From Bifidobacterium goeldii (GTDB lineage: Bacteria; Actinomycetota; Actinomycetes; Actinomycetales; Bifidobacteriaceae): 64,000 nucleotides of DNA. Position 1 is the first letter of the stretch. Every line of letters begins with the position of its first letter. Positions 43,653 to 51,952 of this stretch are shown piece by piece. Position numbers and translations under genes: made by a program. The notes under the pieces are model-generated. The model did not search any database, was not told where the DNA came from, and saw nothing but the letters and a program-made list of their open reading frames with translations. The stretch lies in contig NZ_QXGL01000001.1 in the NCBI RefSeq assembly GCF_003951095.1, positions 124,001-188,000 on the forward strand, written 5' to 3'.

Positions 43653-44441
43653 ATGACCAATCCAAACCATTCCGCCCTTTTTGATCTCACTGGCGAAGTC
43701 GCCGTCGTGACCGGCGCCGCATCCGGACTCGGAGCTGATGCGGCTCGTGCCTACGCTGACGCCGGCGCAGCCGTTGCCCTACTCGACGTCAACGAGGATG
43801 GACTTGATGCTGTACGCGCTGAACTGGAGGCCAAAGGTGCCTCCGTGACCGCGATCCGCACCGACGTATCATCCGAATCCGAGGTGCGCGACGCGATCGC
43901 CGCCGTGACCAACAAGCTCGGCGAGATCAGCATTGTGTTCAACGATGCGGGCATATTCGCTCGCGATAGTGCTGAAACATTCTCTGACGATGAATGGGAT
44001 CACGTGTTCGCCGTGAACTTGAAAAGCATCTTGCACACCACCAAATACGTAATCGACGGGTTTAAACGTCGCGGATGGGGCAAAATCGTCAACGTGTCAT
44101 CAGTGAACGCGTTCTATGTGGATAGTGACGAACGCTACGTGCGCGACTCATACTATTCGTCGAAAGCAGCCATCCTAGGACTAACCCGAGCCTTGGCTGC
44201 GCGCTATGCAAAATACGGCGTAACAGTCAACGCGATCTGCCCGGGCTTGTTCAAGACGGGCATCACAGCCAACAACTTCGAAGAGCCAGGATTCGGTGAA
44301 ACCTACGCGAAAATCAACCCGTCCGGCCGTTACGGTCAACCCGGCGAACTGAACGGAACTGTACTTTACCTCTCATCTCATGCGTCCGACTACGTACAGG
44401 GGCAGTACGTCATTGTTGACGGCGGACTGTCCCTGCTGTAG
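43653..44441 (+). CDS. Short-chain dehydrogenase/reductase (cluster gene 1)
   Basis: The 262-residue classical SDR shows VTGAASGLGADAARAYADAG as cofactor loop, NDAG for NNAG, catalytic Ser in VNVSSVNAF, and YYSSKAAILGL with Tyr and Lys. The acidic residue LLDVNED after strand 2 suggests NAD preference. It ends YVQGQYVIVDGGLSLL, typical of 3-oxoacyl- or hydroxy-acid-type SDRs. ATG 43653 is favoured over 43641. It heads a plus-strand run with an amino-acid ABC transporter, LanC-like protein and M20 hydrolase. Confidence 0.9.
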   Translation: MTNPNHSALFDLTGEVAVVTGAASGLGADAARAYADAGAAVALLDVNEDGLDAVRAELEAKGASVTAIRTDVSSESEVRDAIAAVTNKLGEISIVFNDAGIFARDSAETFSDDEWDHVFAVNLKSILHTTKYVIDGFKRRGWGKIVNVSSVNAFYVDSDERYVRDSYYSSKAAILGLTRALAARYAKYGVTVNAICPGLFKTGITANNFEEPGFGETYAKINPSGRYGQPGELNGTVLYLSSHASDYVQGQYVIVDGGLSLL

Positions 44442-44576
44442 GCGCACGCCATCGTTCTCTTGCCATCATGGTGGACACATCAGCAAAATCTATGGCCAGT
44501 CATCGAACCGCTACGTTGCGCCATCAATGAGCTGGTCATAGACAACGCCTATGAGGAGGAGTCCAGCTCGAAGTAG
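44442..44576 (+). other. Open 44-codon frame in line with the SDR stop
   Basis: After the SDR TAG the same frame stays open to another TAG, reading ...LLPSWWTHQQNLWPVIEPL and ...INELVIDNAYEEESSSK. It has no start and I do not recognise it. It may be a remnant, or a rare readthrough extension. Confidence 0.25.
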
Positions 44577-44612
44577 TAACAGGCACTGCAAGTAGCACAC
44601 CGTTTACATTCC

Positions 44613-44642
44613 AGTTCCCGCTAAGGCCTCTTGGCGGGAACT
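44613..44642. promoter_or_regulatory. Hairpin upstream of the ABC permease
   Basis: AGTTCCCGC and GCGGGAACT pair perfectly around 12 bases, 24 bp before the permease start. No T-run. It may stabilise or process the downstream message. Confidence 0.45.
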
Positions 44643-44666
44643 CTCAACAGAAGGCGTGCATCGTCC

Positions 44667-45353
44667 ATGGAAGTATGGCCCATCGTTCAAGAATCCCTCC
44701 CGTTCCTGTTGCAGGGACTTTGGCAGGTGACACTGCCGCTGACCGTCGCCGCATTCGTTTTCGGCCTGATCATCGGCACGATCGTCGCATTGATCCGCCT
44801 GTCCCGCTCGCACGGGATCGGCATCAGGATCCTGCAGAAGCTGTGCGAGGCATATGTGTGGATCATCCGCGGAACCCCCGAACTGGTGTTCCTGTTCGTG
44901 ATCTTCTACGGCCTGCCCAACATCGGGGTCAAACTGGATCAGTGGACCACCGCGATCATCGCGTTCTCGCTGAACGCCGGAGCGTTCATCTCCGAAGGCA
45001 TCCGCAGTGCGATCACCTCCATTCCACGCGGACAGCTGGAGGCTGCGGACGTGATCGGACTGAACCGACGCGACCAGTTCCGCTACGTTCTCTTCCCCCA
45101 GTCCATCAGGGTCGCCTTGCCCATGCTGGTGAACGATCTGATCGGCATTCTCAAAGGCACGTCGCTGGTGTCGACCATCGCCATGACCGACATGTTCTTC
45201 GCGGCCCAGACCATCGCCGGCCGCAACTTCCAGCCCATGATCCTGTATGTGACCGCGGCTGTGATCTACATCATCATCTGCTCGCTGCTCACCGTCATCC
45301 AATCATGGCTGGAAAAGGCAAGCTCGACCTACGTGGAGGTTCAGGCGGCATGA
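44667..45353 (+). CDS. Amino-acid-type ABC transporter permease
   Basis: The 228-residue protein is of the HisM/GlnP family, with five membrane helices and the EAA-loop GQLEAADVIGLNRRDQFRYVLFPQSIRVALP. The conserved YVWIIRGTPELVFLFVIFYGLP lies in the first half. It imports polar amino acids or related compounds when paired with a solute-binding protein. No binding-protein gene is near, which is unusual. It overlaps the ATPase gene by ATGA. Confidence 0.92.
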   Translation: MEVWPIVQESLPFLLQGLWQVTLPLTVAAFVFGLIIGTIVALIRLSRSHGIGIRILQKLCEAYVWIIRGTPELVFLFVIFYGLPNIGVKLDQWTTAIIAFSLNAGAFISEGIRSAITSIPRGQLEAADVIGLNRRDQFRYVLFPQSIRVALPMLVNDLIGILKGTSLVSTIAMTDMFFAAQTIAGRNFQPMILYVTAAVIYIIICSLLTVIQSWLEKASSTYVEVQAA

Positions 45354-46087
45354 CGCTCACCCTTTCTCACATCAAGAAGACGTTCAACGGATTCACCGCC
45401 CTGGACGACGTGACCCTGACCGCGCCGCAGAACCAGACCACCGTGATCCTCGGACCCTCCGGTTCCGGCAAATCCACGCTGCTGCGTTGCGCGAACCTGC
45501 TCGAAAAGCCCGATTCTGGCACGCTCACCATCGACGAGGAGTCCATCGGCTTCCCCGCCAGGCTGAGCGCCGGTCAGATCCGCAAAATCCGCGCGCTCTC
45601 GTCCATGGTGTTCCAGAGCTTCAATCTGTTCCCGAACCTGAGCGTCATCGACAACATCACGCTCGGCCCCGTGCGCGTCAACGGGCAAAGCAAACAGGAG
45701 GCGCAGGACGCGGCGAAATCACTGCTCGACAAGGTGGGTCTGGCCGACAAGGCCGACGCCTACCCGCTGCAGCTTTCCGGCGGCCAGCAGCAACGCGTCG
45801 CCATCGCCCGAGCGCTCGCGATGAATCCGCGCTACCTGCTGTTCGATGAGCCGACCTCGGCCCTCGACCCGGAACTCGAGCACGAGGTCACCAAGGTCAT
45901 GGCCGCACTGTCGGCCGAGGACGCCTCGCTCGTCGTCGTCACGCACAACCTGCGTTTCGCACGCAAGACCGCGGATAAGATCGTGTTTCTCGAGCACGGC
46001 AACATCCGTTTCGACGGACCGGCCGACGCCTTCTTCGACTCCGACGATCCGCGCATTCGTCAGTTCCTGTCCATCTACGACGACTGA
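45350..46087 (+). CDS. Amino-acid-type ABC transporter ATP-binding protein
   Basis: The 245-residue ATPase has Walker A GPSGSGKST, Q-loop VFQSFNLFPNL, signature [14 protein letters not shown], Walker B YLLFDEPTSALDPE and H-loop VTHN. This is the GlnQ/HisP class for polar amino acids. It is translationally coupled to the permease. The substrate is not readable from this gene; the neighbouring M20 and LanC-like genes may help. Confidence 0.93.
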   Translation: MTLTLSHIKKTFNGFTALDDVTLTAPQNQTTVILGPSGSGKSTLLRCANLLEKPDSGTLTIDEESIGFPARLSAGQIRKIRALSSMVFQSFNLFPNLSVIDNITLGPVRVNGQSKQEAQDAAKSLLDKVGLADKADAYPLQLSGGQQQRVAIARALAMNPRYLLFDEPTSALDPELEHEVTKVMAALSAEDASLVVVTHNLRFARKTADKIVFLEHGNIRFDGPADAFFDSDDPRIRQFLSIYDD

Positions 46088-46172
46088 TCGCCATCATTCG
46101 ACTGATCATCAGTCATTTCGCATCCGTTTTATCGGAGCATTCATTCCGTATCTTTTTCCGAAAGGCCTTATC

Positions 46173-47534
46173 ATGTCCGCAGACGCCATCATCAATCCCG
46201 AGCATCCGTTCGACTATCTGGACGGTTTCCTTCCTCTCGCCCGTTCGGGCGCCGCATGGCTTGAGTCAGTTGCCCGCGAGGACAAGGACGGCATCTACTG
46301 GGAATACGAGCCGGAAACCCATGAGCCCGGCGGTCATTCGCTGTTCTCCGGCGACGGCGGTGTGGCGCTCACCTTCCTGCAGCTGTGGCAGCACACGAAG
46401 GAGCAGCACTATCTCGACGTCGCGCTCTCCCAAGCCCGTTCGCTGGCCAACCGCTGGAGCCACGGCACGCTCACCCCGGAACTGCCCCACACCGGTCTGG
46501 CCGGACTGGAGAAGATCTCCGGCGGCGAATGGAGCTACTACATCGGCGCCGGCGGTCCCGCCTACGTGCTGCTCGAGGTCGGCCGCAACGCCCAAGACCA
46601 GACGCTGATCGACGCCGGTTTCGATATCCTCGACGCGATCGTCCGCCACGGCCGCCACACGGATGGTATCTACTGGTCGAACCAGTCCGGCATCCTCTTC
46701 GACGGCGGCATCGGAGTCCTGCTCGCATGGGCCGACACCGTCTTCGGCACAGCGAAGTACACGGATGTCATCGACGAGGCCGCGCGCCACATCCTCGATC
46801 AGGCCGTCAAGCATGACAGCGGCTTGTCGTGGCGCGGACTGGCGCTTGACCCCACGCATCCGGATGCCGAATGGCCCGGTTTCGAGTTCGGCACCGCCGG
46901 CGTCGGCTACCTGCTCACTCGCGCATACCAGATCACCGGCAAGCAGACGTATCTCGACGCCGCGCTTGAAGGCGAACGCTATCTTCAGGCGATCAGCGTG
47001 CCCGTCGGCGACGGTGCGCTCGTACCGTATACGACGCTGCGCAACGATGTGTTCTATCTCGGCAACTGCCATGGGCCGGCCGGCACGTCGCGACTGGCAC
47101 AGATCCTGTTCGACGTGACCGGCGATCAGGTCCACGCCGACTGGCGCGACAGCCTCTACCGTGGCCTCAAGGCGACCGGCGCCCCGCATACGCATTCGGC
47201 GGGCTATTGGAACACGGATACGCTGTGCTGCGGCAGTGCGGCCATCACCCATTTCGGCGTCAACCTGTGGACCGCCACGAAGGATGACAAGTATCTCGCA
47301 TTCGCACTCGACTCGGCCCGTCATCTGGCCGGCAACGCGTTCCTTGAAGGCGAGCACGCCGTCTGGAAGGAGGCGTTCGTGCGCGTCGACCCCACCTACG
47401 TGTCCGCCCGAACCTCGTATCTTGCGGGCAACGCCGGCATCGTCGCGATCCTGCTCGAGGCCGAACGCGCCAAGAACCATCTGGCGCCCACGCTCCGCCT
47501 GCCCGAGGATCCGTATCCGCCGGTGTGGCACTGA
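46173..47534 (+). CDS. LanC-like protein of unknown function
   Basis: The 453-residue all-helical protein has the repeat pattern of (alpha/alpha)6-7 LanC folds: FSGDGGVALTFLQLW, the YYIGAGGPAYVLLE repeat, LFDGGIGVLLAWAD, FEFGTAGVGYLLTRA, NAGIVAILLEAE. The two zinc motifs are present in altered form: NCHGPAGTSR (Cys299) and LCCGSAA (Cys352-Cys353), where LanC enzymes have Cys then Cys-His. LanC enzymes form thioethers in lanthipeptides, and LanCL proteins add glutathione to dehydroamino acids. No precursor peptide or dehydratase is seen here. It may act on a small molecule or a modified peptide. CGAAAGGCC precedes the ATG. Confidence 0.78.
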   Translation: MSADAIINPEHPFDYLDGFLPLARSGAAWLESVAREDKDGIYWEYEPETHEPGGHSLFSGDGGVALTFLQLWQHTKEQHYLDVALSQARSLANRWSHGTLTPELPHTGLAGLEKISGGEWSYYIGAGGPAYVLLEVGRNAQDQTLIDAGFDILDAIVRHGRHTDGIYWSNQSGILFDGGIGVLLAWADTVFGTAKYTDVIDEAARHILDQAVKHDSGLSWRGLALDPTHPDAEWPGFEFGTAGVGYLLTRAYQITGKQTYLDAALEGERYLQAISVPVGDGALVPYTTLRNDVFYLGNCHGPAGTSRLAQILFDVTGDQVHADWRDSLYRGLKATGAPHTHSAGYWNTDTLCCGSAAITHFGVNLWTATKDDKYLAFALDSARHLAGNAFLEGEHAVWKEAFVRVDPTYVSARTSYLAGNAGIVAILLEAERAKNHLAPTLRLPEDPYPPVWH

Positions 47535-47554
47535 GTCGCGGGAACAGCACTCGC

Positions 47555-48760
47555 ATGAGCGAATCATTCGACTCTCTGGTGGCGCAGGTCATTGATCTGC
47601 GCCATCGTCTTCATCGCCATCCCGAACTGTCCAACAGGGAATCCGGAACGCGTGATCTGCTCGAATCGCTGCTCGGCGCCATCGACGGTGTGGAATTGCA
47701 ACGCTTGGGCAAAACCAGTCTGCTGGCGAGCGTGACCGGCACCGGCATCAAGAACGCCGCCACCAAGAATGCTGCCAAGAACACTGCCGAGAACACAGGG
47801 ACGGGCCGCACGCTCCTGTGCCGTGCGGAATTGGATGCGCTGCCGATTCAAGAGGAGACCGGCCTGCCGTGGACTTCCGAGAATCCCGGAGTCATGCACG
47901 CATGCGGCCATGACGCGCATATGGCCGCCTTGTACGCCGCGATACTGTGGTATGCCGCACACCGCGACTTCACCGGCGAGATCCGCTTTCTGTTCCAGGA
48001 GGCCGAGGAAACCGAGGGCGGCGCCGTCGATCTGATCGACTCGCCACTGTTCGACGGCGTCGACGAGGCGTACGCGTTCCATTCCATCAACGCTCCTGCC
48101 GGCCGGCTGCTGATCCCACCGAAGCGTGCCACGAACGGTGTAGCGGTGTTCCGTATCACCGTGCACGGCAAGTCGACCCACGGGTCGATGCCGCATCTGG
48201 GCATCGACCCGATCCGGATTCTCGCGGACATCATCGGCCAGCTGGCCGCATTGCCGTCGAACGCGATCGACCCGTCCCATGCGGCGAGCCTCACATTCGG
48301 CACGCTCAAGGCCGGTGACGCCGCCAATCAGATTCCCGACGCCGCGCAGGCCACCGGCACCATCCGCGCCCAATCGCATGACGATCTGCAACGGCTATGC
48401 GAACCGGCGAAGACGCTCACGGTCACGATCGCGCAGGCGCATGGCGCCCACGCTGATTTCGAATACGGCGCCGTCGACCCGGTCGTCAACGACGAGTCGA
48501 TCACACGGCGTCTTCTTGCCGAACTTTCCGCCACACTTGGGCCCGATGCGGTGCAAGAGAGCGGCCCGGCGAATTTCTCCGACGACTTCGGTTTCTTCTC
48601 CGACCGTTTCCCCGGAGCCTATCTGCTGCTCGGCGCGGGCGACAAGGCGCAAGGCATGCCGTATCCGAATCATTCGGCCAGATATTTCGTACTGGACGAG
48701 GCCATCGAGCCGGCTGTCCGCGCGTGGATCGCGCTTATTGGCGCACGATTGGCCGCTTGA
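47555..48760 (+). CDS. M20-family metallohydrolase (amidohydrolase/aminoacylase type)
   Basis: The 401-residue enzyme removes acyl groups from N-acyl amino acids or cleaves related amides. Metal-site motifs are HACGHDAHMAALYAA, FLFQEAEETEGGA and the dimerisation domain from about 190 to 310 with STHGSMPHLGIDP. A late His in MPYPNHSARY completes the site. An odd KNAA-type repeat (IKNAATKNAAKNTAENTGTG, residues about 65-84) lies in a loop after the first strands. It follows the LanC-like gene by 20 bp and likely shares its transcript. The substrate is unknown. Confidence 0.9.
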   Translation: MSESFDSLVAQVIDLRHRLHRHPELSNRESGTRDLLESLLGAIDGVELQRLGKTSLLASVTGTGIKNAATKNAAKNTAENTGTGRTLLCRAELDALPIQEETGLPWTSENPGVMHACGHDAHMAALYAAILWYAAHRDFTGEIRFLFQEAEETEGGAVDLIDSPLFDGVDEAYAFHSINAPAGRLLIPPKRATNGVAVFRITVHGKSTHGSMPHLGIDPIRILADIIGQLAALPSNAIDPSHAASLTFGTLKAGDAANQIPDAAQATGTIRAQSHDDLQRLCEPAKTLTVTIAQAHGAHADFEYGAVDPVVNDESITRRLLAELSATLGPDAVQESGPANFSDDFGFFSDRFPGAYLLLGAGDKAQGMPYPNHSARYFVLDEAIEPAVRAWIALIGARLAA

Positions 48761-48763
48761 CGG

Positions 48764-48799
48764 ACACGCGAATAGACACCATCGTGTCTATTCGCGTGT
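48764..48799. terminator. Perfect 16-bp bidirectional terminator
   Basis: ACACGCGAATAGACAC and its exact complement flank a 4-base loop, followed by TTATT on the plus strand. It separates the convergent M20 and amidohydrolase genes. Confidence 0.75.
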
Positions 48800-48807
48800 T
48801 TATTCGA

Positions 48808-50151
48808 TCATGCGCAAACCCCATCAAGCAGTTCGTCGATCTTGGGGAAACGCTCCACCGTAGGCCGGAATACCGGTCGCCCCGCAGCCACCACCAACGC
48901 CGGCTGTTCCAATGCACGCAGATCCTTCAGCGGATCGCCGTCCAACACCAGCAGGTCAGCGGATTTGCCGACCGACAGCGAACCGGTGACATCGTCCACG
49001 CCGAGTATCCGCGCATTGACCTGCGTGGCCGCGTGAATCGCCTGCGCGGGCGTGAATCCGGCGAATCGCACCAGCAACACGAGTTCACGCCATGTGGCGT
49101 ATTGCGGCACGAACGTCATGCCCGTATCCGTGCCGAGCCCCACCGTAAGCCCCGCCTCATGCGCCTGCCGCGCACCGTTCACCATGCCCGAGACCACGGT
49201 CTTCGAGTTTTCGAGCTGGATGTCCGTGATGCCGGTCGTCTTCTGATCGATCATCGTCAGCGGCAATCCTGCAGACAGCGTAGGGACCAATGCGGAGTAT
49301 CCGCGCAGCGAATTGGGATTATGCCTGAACAATCCAATCAGTTCGTCATCCAGTTCGCTGCCGTGCTCGATCGTGTCCACGCCGGCCTTGAGCGCTCGCC
49401 GCACACCCTCGGCGCTTTGCGCGTGCGCGCCGACGATGATGCCATGCTCGTGCGCCTCATCGCAGATAGCACGCATCTGCTCGACGCTCATTTGCGGGCT
49501 GCCGGCCTCGCCGACTTTCTGCGCGTCAGTTACTCCCCCGGTCGCCGCGATCTTGATGGCGTTCACGCCGTGCGCGATGTTCCTTGCAACGCATTCGCGA
49601 GCTCCTTCGGGCGTTGAGGAGGTCAGAGCGATCAGCGGTGCGCCGTGCCCCTCAGGTATGGCCAGCAGCGGACCGGATGCGAGAATTCGCGGACCGGGCA
49701 CCTCACCGGCGGCGATACGATCGCGCAAGGCCACCACCTCATAGCCCACGTCACCAAGCGTGCGGATCGTAGTCACACCGGAATCAAGCAAAGTCTGCGC
49801 GTTATGCCGCACCGTGGCGGCCATGTACGGTACGCCAATCGGCGAATGCACCAGTTTGGACACGATGCGCTGGCCGCGCGGGGTGGCCAGTTTCGGGTTG
49901 AGCGGCTTGCCTTGCGAGAACAGATGCGTGTGCGCGTTGATCAGTCCCGGCATCACGGTTTTACCGGTGCCGTCAAGCCGATGGTATTCGTCCGGCACGC
50001 TGGCCTCGACGCTGGGCGCCACCTGTTCGATCCGCCCGGAGGCGTCGACCAGTATGGTCATGTTGTTAAGCACGGTTCCTGATTCGTCGCCGGTGACGAT
50101 ACGGACATGGGTCAACGCAAACGGTTCGATAATGGATTGGTAGTGGCTCAT
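48808..50151 (-). CDS. Zinc amidohydrolase (imidazolonepropionase/prolidase-like)
   Basis: The 447-residue TIM-barrel metal hydrolase has the HxH pair in LINAHTHLFSQGK, a bridging-type Lys in NAIKIAATGG, His in IIVGAHAQS and TIEHGSE, and Asp in VGLGTDTGM. The N- and C-terminal beta sandwich (SADLLVLDGDPL...) is complete. This subgroup hydrolyses cyclic amides, dipeptides such as Xaa-Pro, or hydantoin-like compounds. ATG 50151 has AAGGAGCG. It is convergent with the M20 gene, suggesting related substrates but separate control. Confidence 0.88.
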   Translation of the reverse strand: MSHYQSIIEPFALTHVRIVTGDESGTVLNNMTILVDASGRIEQVAPSVEASVPDEYHRLDGTGKTVMPGLINAHTHLFSQGKPLNPKLATPRGQRIVSKLVHSPIGVPYMAATVRHNAQTLLDSGVTTIRTLGDVGYEVVALRDRIAAGEVPGPRILASGPLLAIPEGHGAPLIALTSSTPEGARECVARNIAHGVNAIKIAATGGVTDAQKVGEAGSPQMSVEQMRAICDEAHEHGIIVGAHAQSAEGVRRALKAGVDTIEHGSELDDELIGLFRHNPNSLRGYSALVPTLSAGLPLTMIDQKTTGITDIQLENSKTVVSGMVNGARQAHEAGLTVGLGTDTGMTFVPQYATWRELVLLVRFAGFTPAQAIHAATQVNARILGVDDVTGSLSVGKSADLLVLDGDPLKDLRALEQPALVVAAGRPVFRPTVERFPKIDELLDGVCA

Positions 50152-50229
50152 AACGGACGCTCCTTCATTGGCCGGCCGGATGGGCGTCGATCGTCGCACT
50201 GCCGCCGTTCAACGCCTTCTATGTGATAA

Positions 50230-50442
50230 GCCTACCCTTGTTTCGGCTCACCCGGGTCAGGCGGCGTCATCGGTCGCGCACCCACCGATGTATCGTCCCA
50301 TGAGATCAACGGCAAGACGTTCGTCATCGCCATCAAAGCCATGCCCTGCGCCGGCAACAACCTTGAGCTCGGCGGACGCGTACCGGATTCGTTAGATGCC
50401 GGCGAGGTCGAAGAACCGTTCGATGACGGCATCGTTGAGTAG
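50230..50442 (+). pseudogene. Open fragment without start or known family
   Basis: A 70-codon frame reads VIGRAPTDVSSHEINGKTFV, then AIKAMPCAGNNLELGGRVPD and ends FDDGIVE. It has no start and lies between the amidohydrolase and hemW genes, overlapping the end of hemW by about 50 bp. NGKTFVI is reminiscent of glycosidase C-terminal sandwiches, but I cannot identify it. Confidence 0.3.
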
Positions 50443-51651
50443 ACGGCCCTTACGCGTGGGTACGACGCGACTCGTCGCGGAGTCGACGACGATGAGGCCA
50501 TCGTCAATCATCGGTTGGAGCTCGGCTGGGTCGATCTGGTGGAAGGGCGCAGTTCCACTGTTGGATTCGGATGCAGCGACAGCCTGGTTAATGCGGTTCA
50601 GGTCAAGTCCCTCATGCAGGCGCAGGCCGAGCATGATGAGTTCCTCGAGATTCTCCCCCGGCGTGATGGTTTCACTGCCATCCCAGGGAACGCGGCCCTC
50701 GTTGATAGCCGTGCCCCACAGGCGCGGATGCGCGATGTCCCAGCTGCGCAGGCCGTGCGTGTCATGCGAATCCGTCTCGGCGACATTGTGCGCATTATCA
50801 GTGCCGGTCGCACGGTTGTAATGCGAATGCGCGCCCGGACCGAGCCCAGCCCAGTCAACGTTGCGCCAGTAGCCGAGATTATGCTGACTCTCATAGCCCG
50901 GGCGCGCCCAGTTAGACACCTCGTACCATTCGAGTCCAGCGGCCGTAAACAGGTCGTCAGCGATCTCGTATTTCGCAGCCTCATCATCATCGTCAGGCTT
51001 GGGCAGAATGCCAGCGGCGATCTGACGGCCCATTTTTGTGGTCGGTTCAACAGTGAGTGCATATGCGGAAATATGATTCACCCCGAGATCGATTGCAGTG
51101 TGCACTGAAGTACGCCAATCGTCAAGACTTTCCCCCGGCGCACCATAGATCAAGTCAACGCTGGAACGAAGGCCAACCTTGTTCGCGGCCTCAACGCCGG
51201 CAGCCACGTTCGCGGGCGTATGCGTGCGATCGAGCGTACGCAGCACATGCGGGACAGCAGATTGCATGCCGAAGGAGATACGCGTGAAGCCGCCTTCGGC
51301 GAGACGGTTGATGTAGTACTCGTTAACAGTGTCCGGATTGGCTTCAGTGGTGATCTCTGCTCCCGGCGCGATGCCCCATGTCTCGCGGATCGCATCCAGC
51401 ATGGCCACGAGATCATCCGCCGAGAGAATCGTGGGCGTGCCGCCGCCGAAGAACACGGTGGATGCTGCAGGCTCCTCGATGCCGTGATCGAGTTGCCACT
51501 GCTTGGTCAGTTCCATTTCGCGAATGACCATATTGGCGTAATTACCCCGCGAGGCCCCCGCACCAAGATCGACGGCGGTGTATGTGTTGAAATCACAGTA
51601 CCCACAGCGGCGGAGGCAGAATGGAACGTGGATGTAGATTTCGTAGGTCAT
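50392..51651 (-). CDS. hemW: Radical SAM protein HemW (coproporphyrinogen oxidase-like)
   Basis: The 419-residue protein has the radical-SAM cluster CLRRCGYC (C-x3-C-x2-C) near residue 12 and the SAM-binding FFGGGTPT. It also has TEANPDTV, ISFGMQS, DLIYGAPGE and the C-terminal HemN-like domain. HemW inserts or chaperones haem, and many such genes are misnamed hemN. ATG 51651 starts at the conserved YEIYIHVPFC. It follows lepA on the minus strand, as in many Gram-positives and mycobacteria. Confidence 0.92.
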   Translation of the reverse strand: MTYEIYIHVPFCLRRCGYCDFNTYTAVDLGAGASRGNYANMVIREMELTKQWQLDHGIEEPAASTVFFGGGTPTILSADDLVAMLDAIRETWGIAPGAEITTEANPDTVNEYYINRLAEGGFTRISFGMQSAVPHVLRTLDRTHTPANVAAGVEAANKVGLRSSVDLIYGAPGESLDDWRTSVHTAIDLGVNHISAYALTVEPTTKMGRQIAAGILPKPDDDDEAAKYEIADDLFTAAGLEWYEVSNWARPGYESQHNLGYWRNVDWAGLGPGAHSHYNRATGTDNAHNVAETDSHDTHGLRSWDIAHPRLWGTAINEGRVPWDGSETITPGENLEELIMLGLRLHEGLDLNRINQAVAASESNSGTAPFHQIDPAELQPMIDDGLIVVDSATSRVVPTRKGRLLNDAVIERFFDLAGI

Positions 51652-51774
51652 CCTGCAGAATTCTCCTCGGTTATCCAAATAGATCTCCGCAGAACGGAGA
51701 GTCAACCTACTTGGAACAATCAAACATGACACGTTGAAGAGCAGTTAGAGGCTTCTGCACGTCAACCTTCGACG

Positions 51775-51823
51775 CTCCCCCAGTCAGCTCCGCTGACAGC
51801 CCCCTCAGCCGAGGGGGCCAAGA
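51775..51823 (+). repeat. REP-like hairpin element, copy 2
   Basis: CTCCCCCAGTCAGCTCCGCT, continued by GACAGCCCCCTCAGCCGAGG and GGGCCAAGA, matches copy 1 (27251-27299). The order of two stems and the ending GCCAAGA are shared. It lies between lepA and hemW. Confidence 0.7.
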
Positions 51824-51921
51824 AAAGGAACATCGCCTCCGGCCCTGCAATTACAGACCTCGCTACGCTCGGACTCAATGCTGCCTTTGCTCGACTATCG
51901 TCTCGCTCAGGCTGATCCTAC

Positions 51922-51942
51922 GGACAGCCCACTGGGCTGTCC
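51922..51942 (-). terminator. Hairpin after lepA
   Basis: GGACAGCCCA and TGGGCTGTCC pair around one base 11 bp past the lepA stop. A longer outer CTGA...TCAG pairing extends it. Confidence 0.55.
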
Positions 51943-51952
51943 GCTTAACGGC

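Noticed and set aside
46173..47534. Complete lanthipeptide biosynthetic cluster
   Set aside because: No precursor peptide, dehydratase, protease or dedicated exporter is present around the LanC-like gene.
46266..47567. A 433-codon minus-strand frame opposite the LanC-like gene
   Set aside because: It is a high-GC antisense shadow with no recognisable domain.
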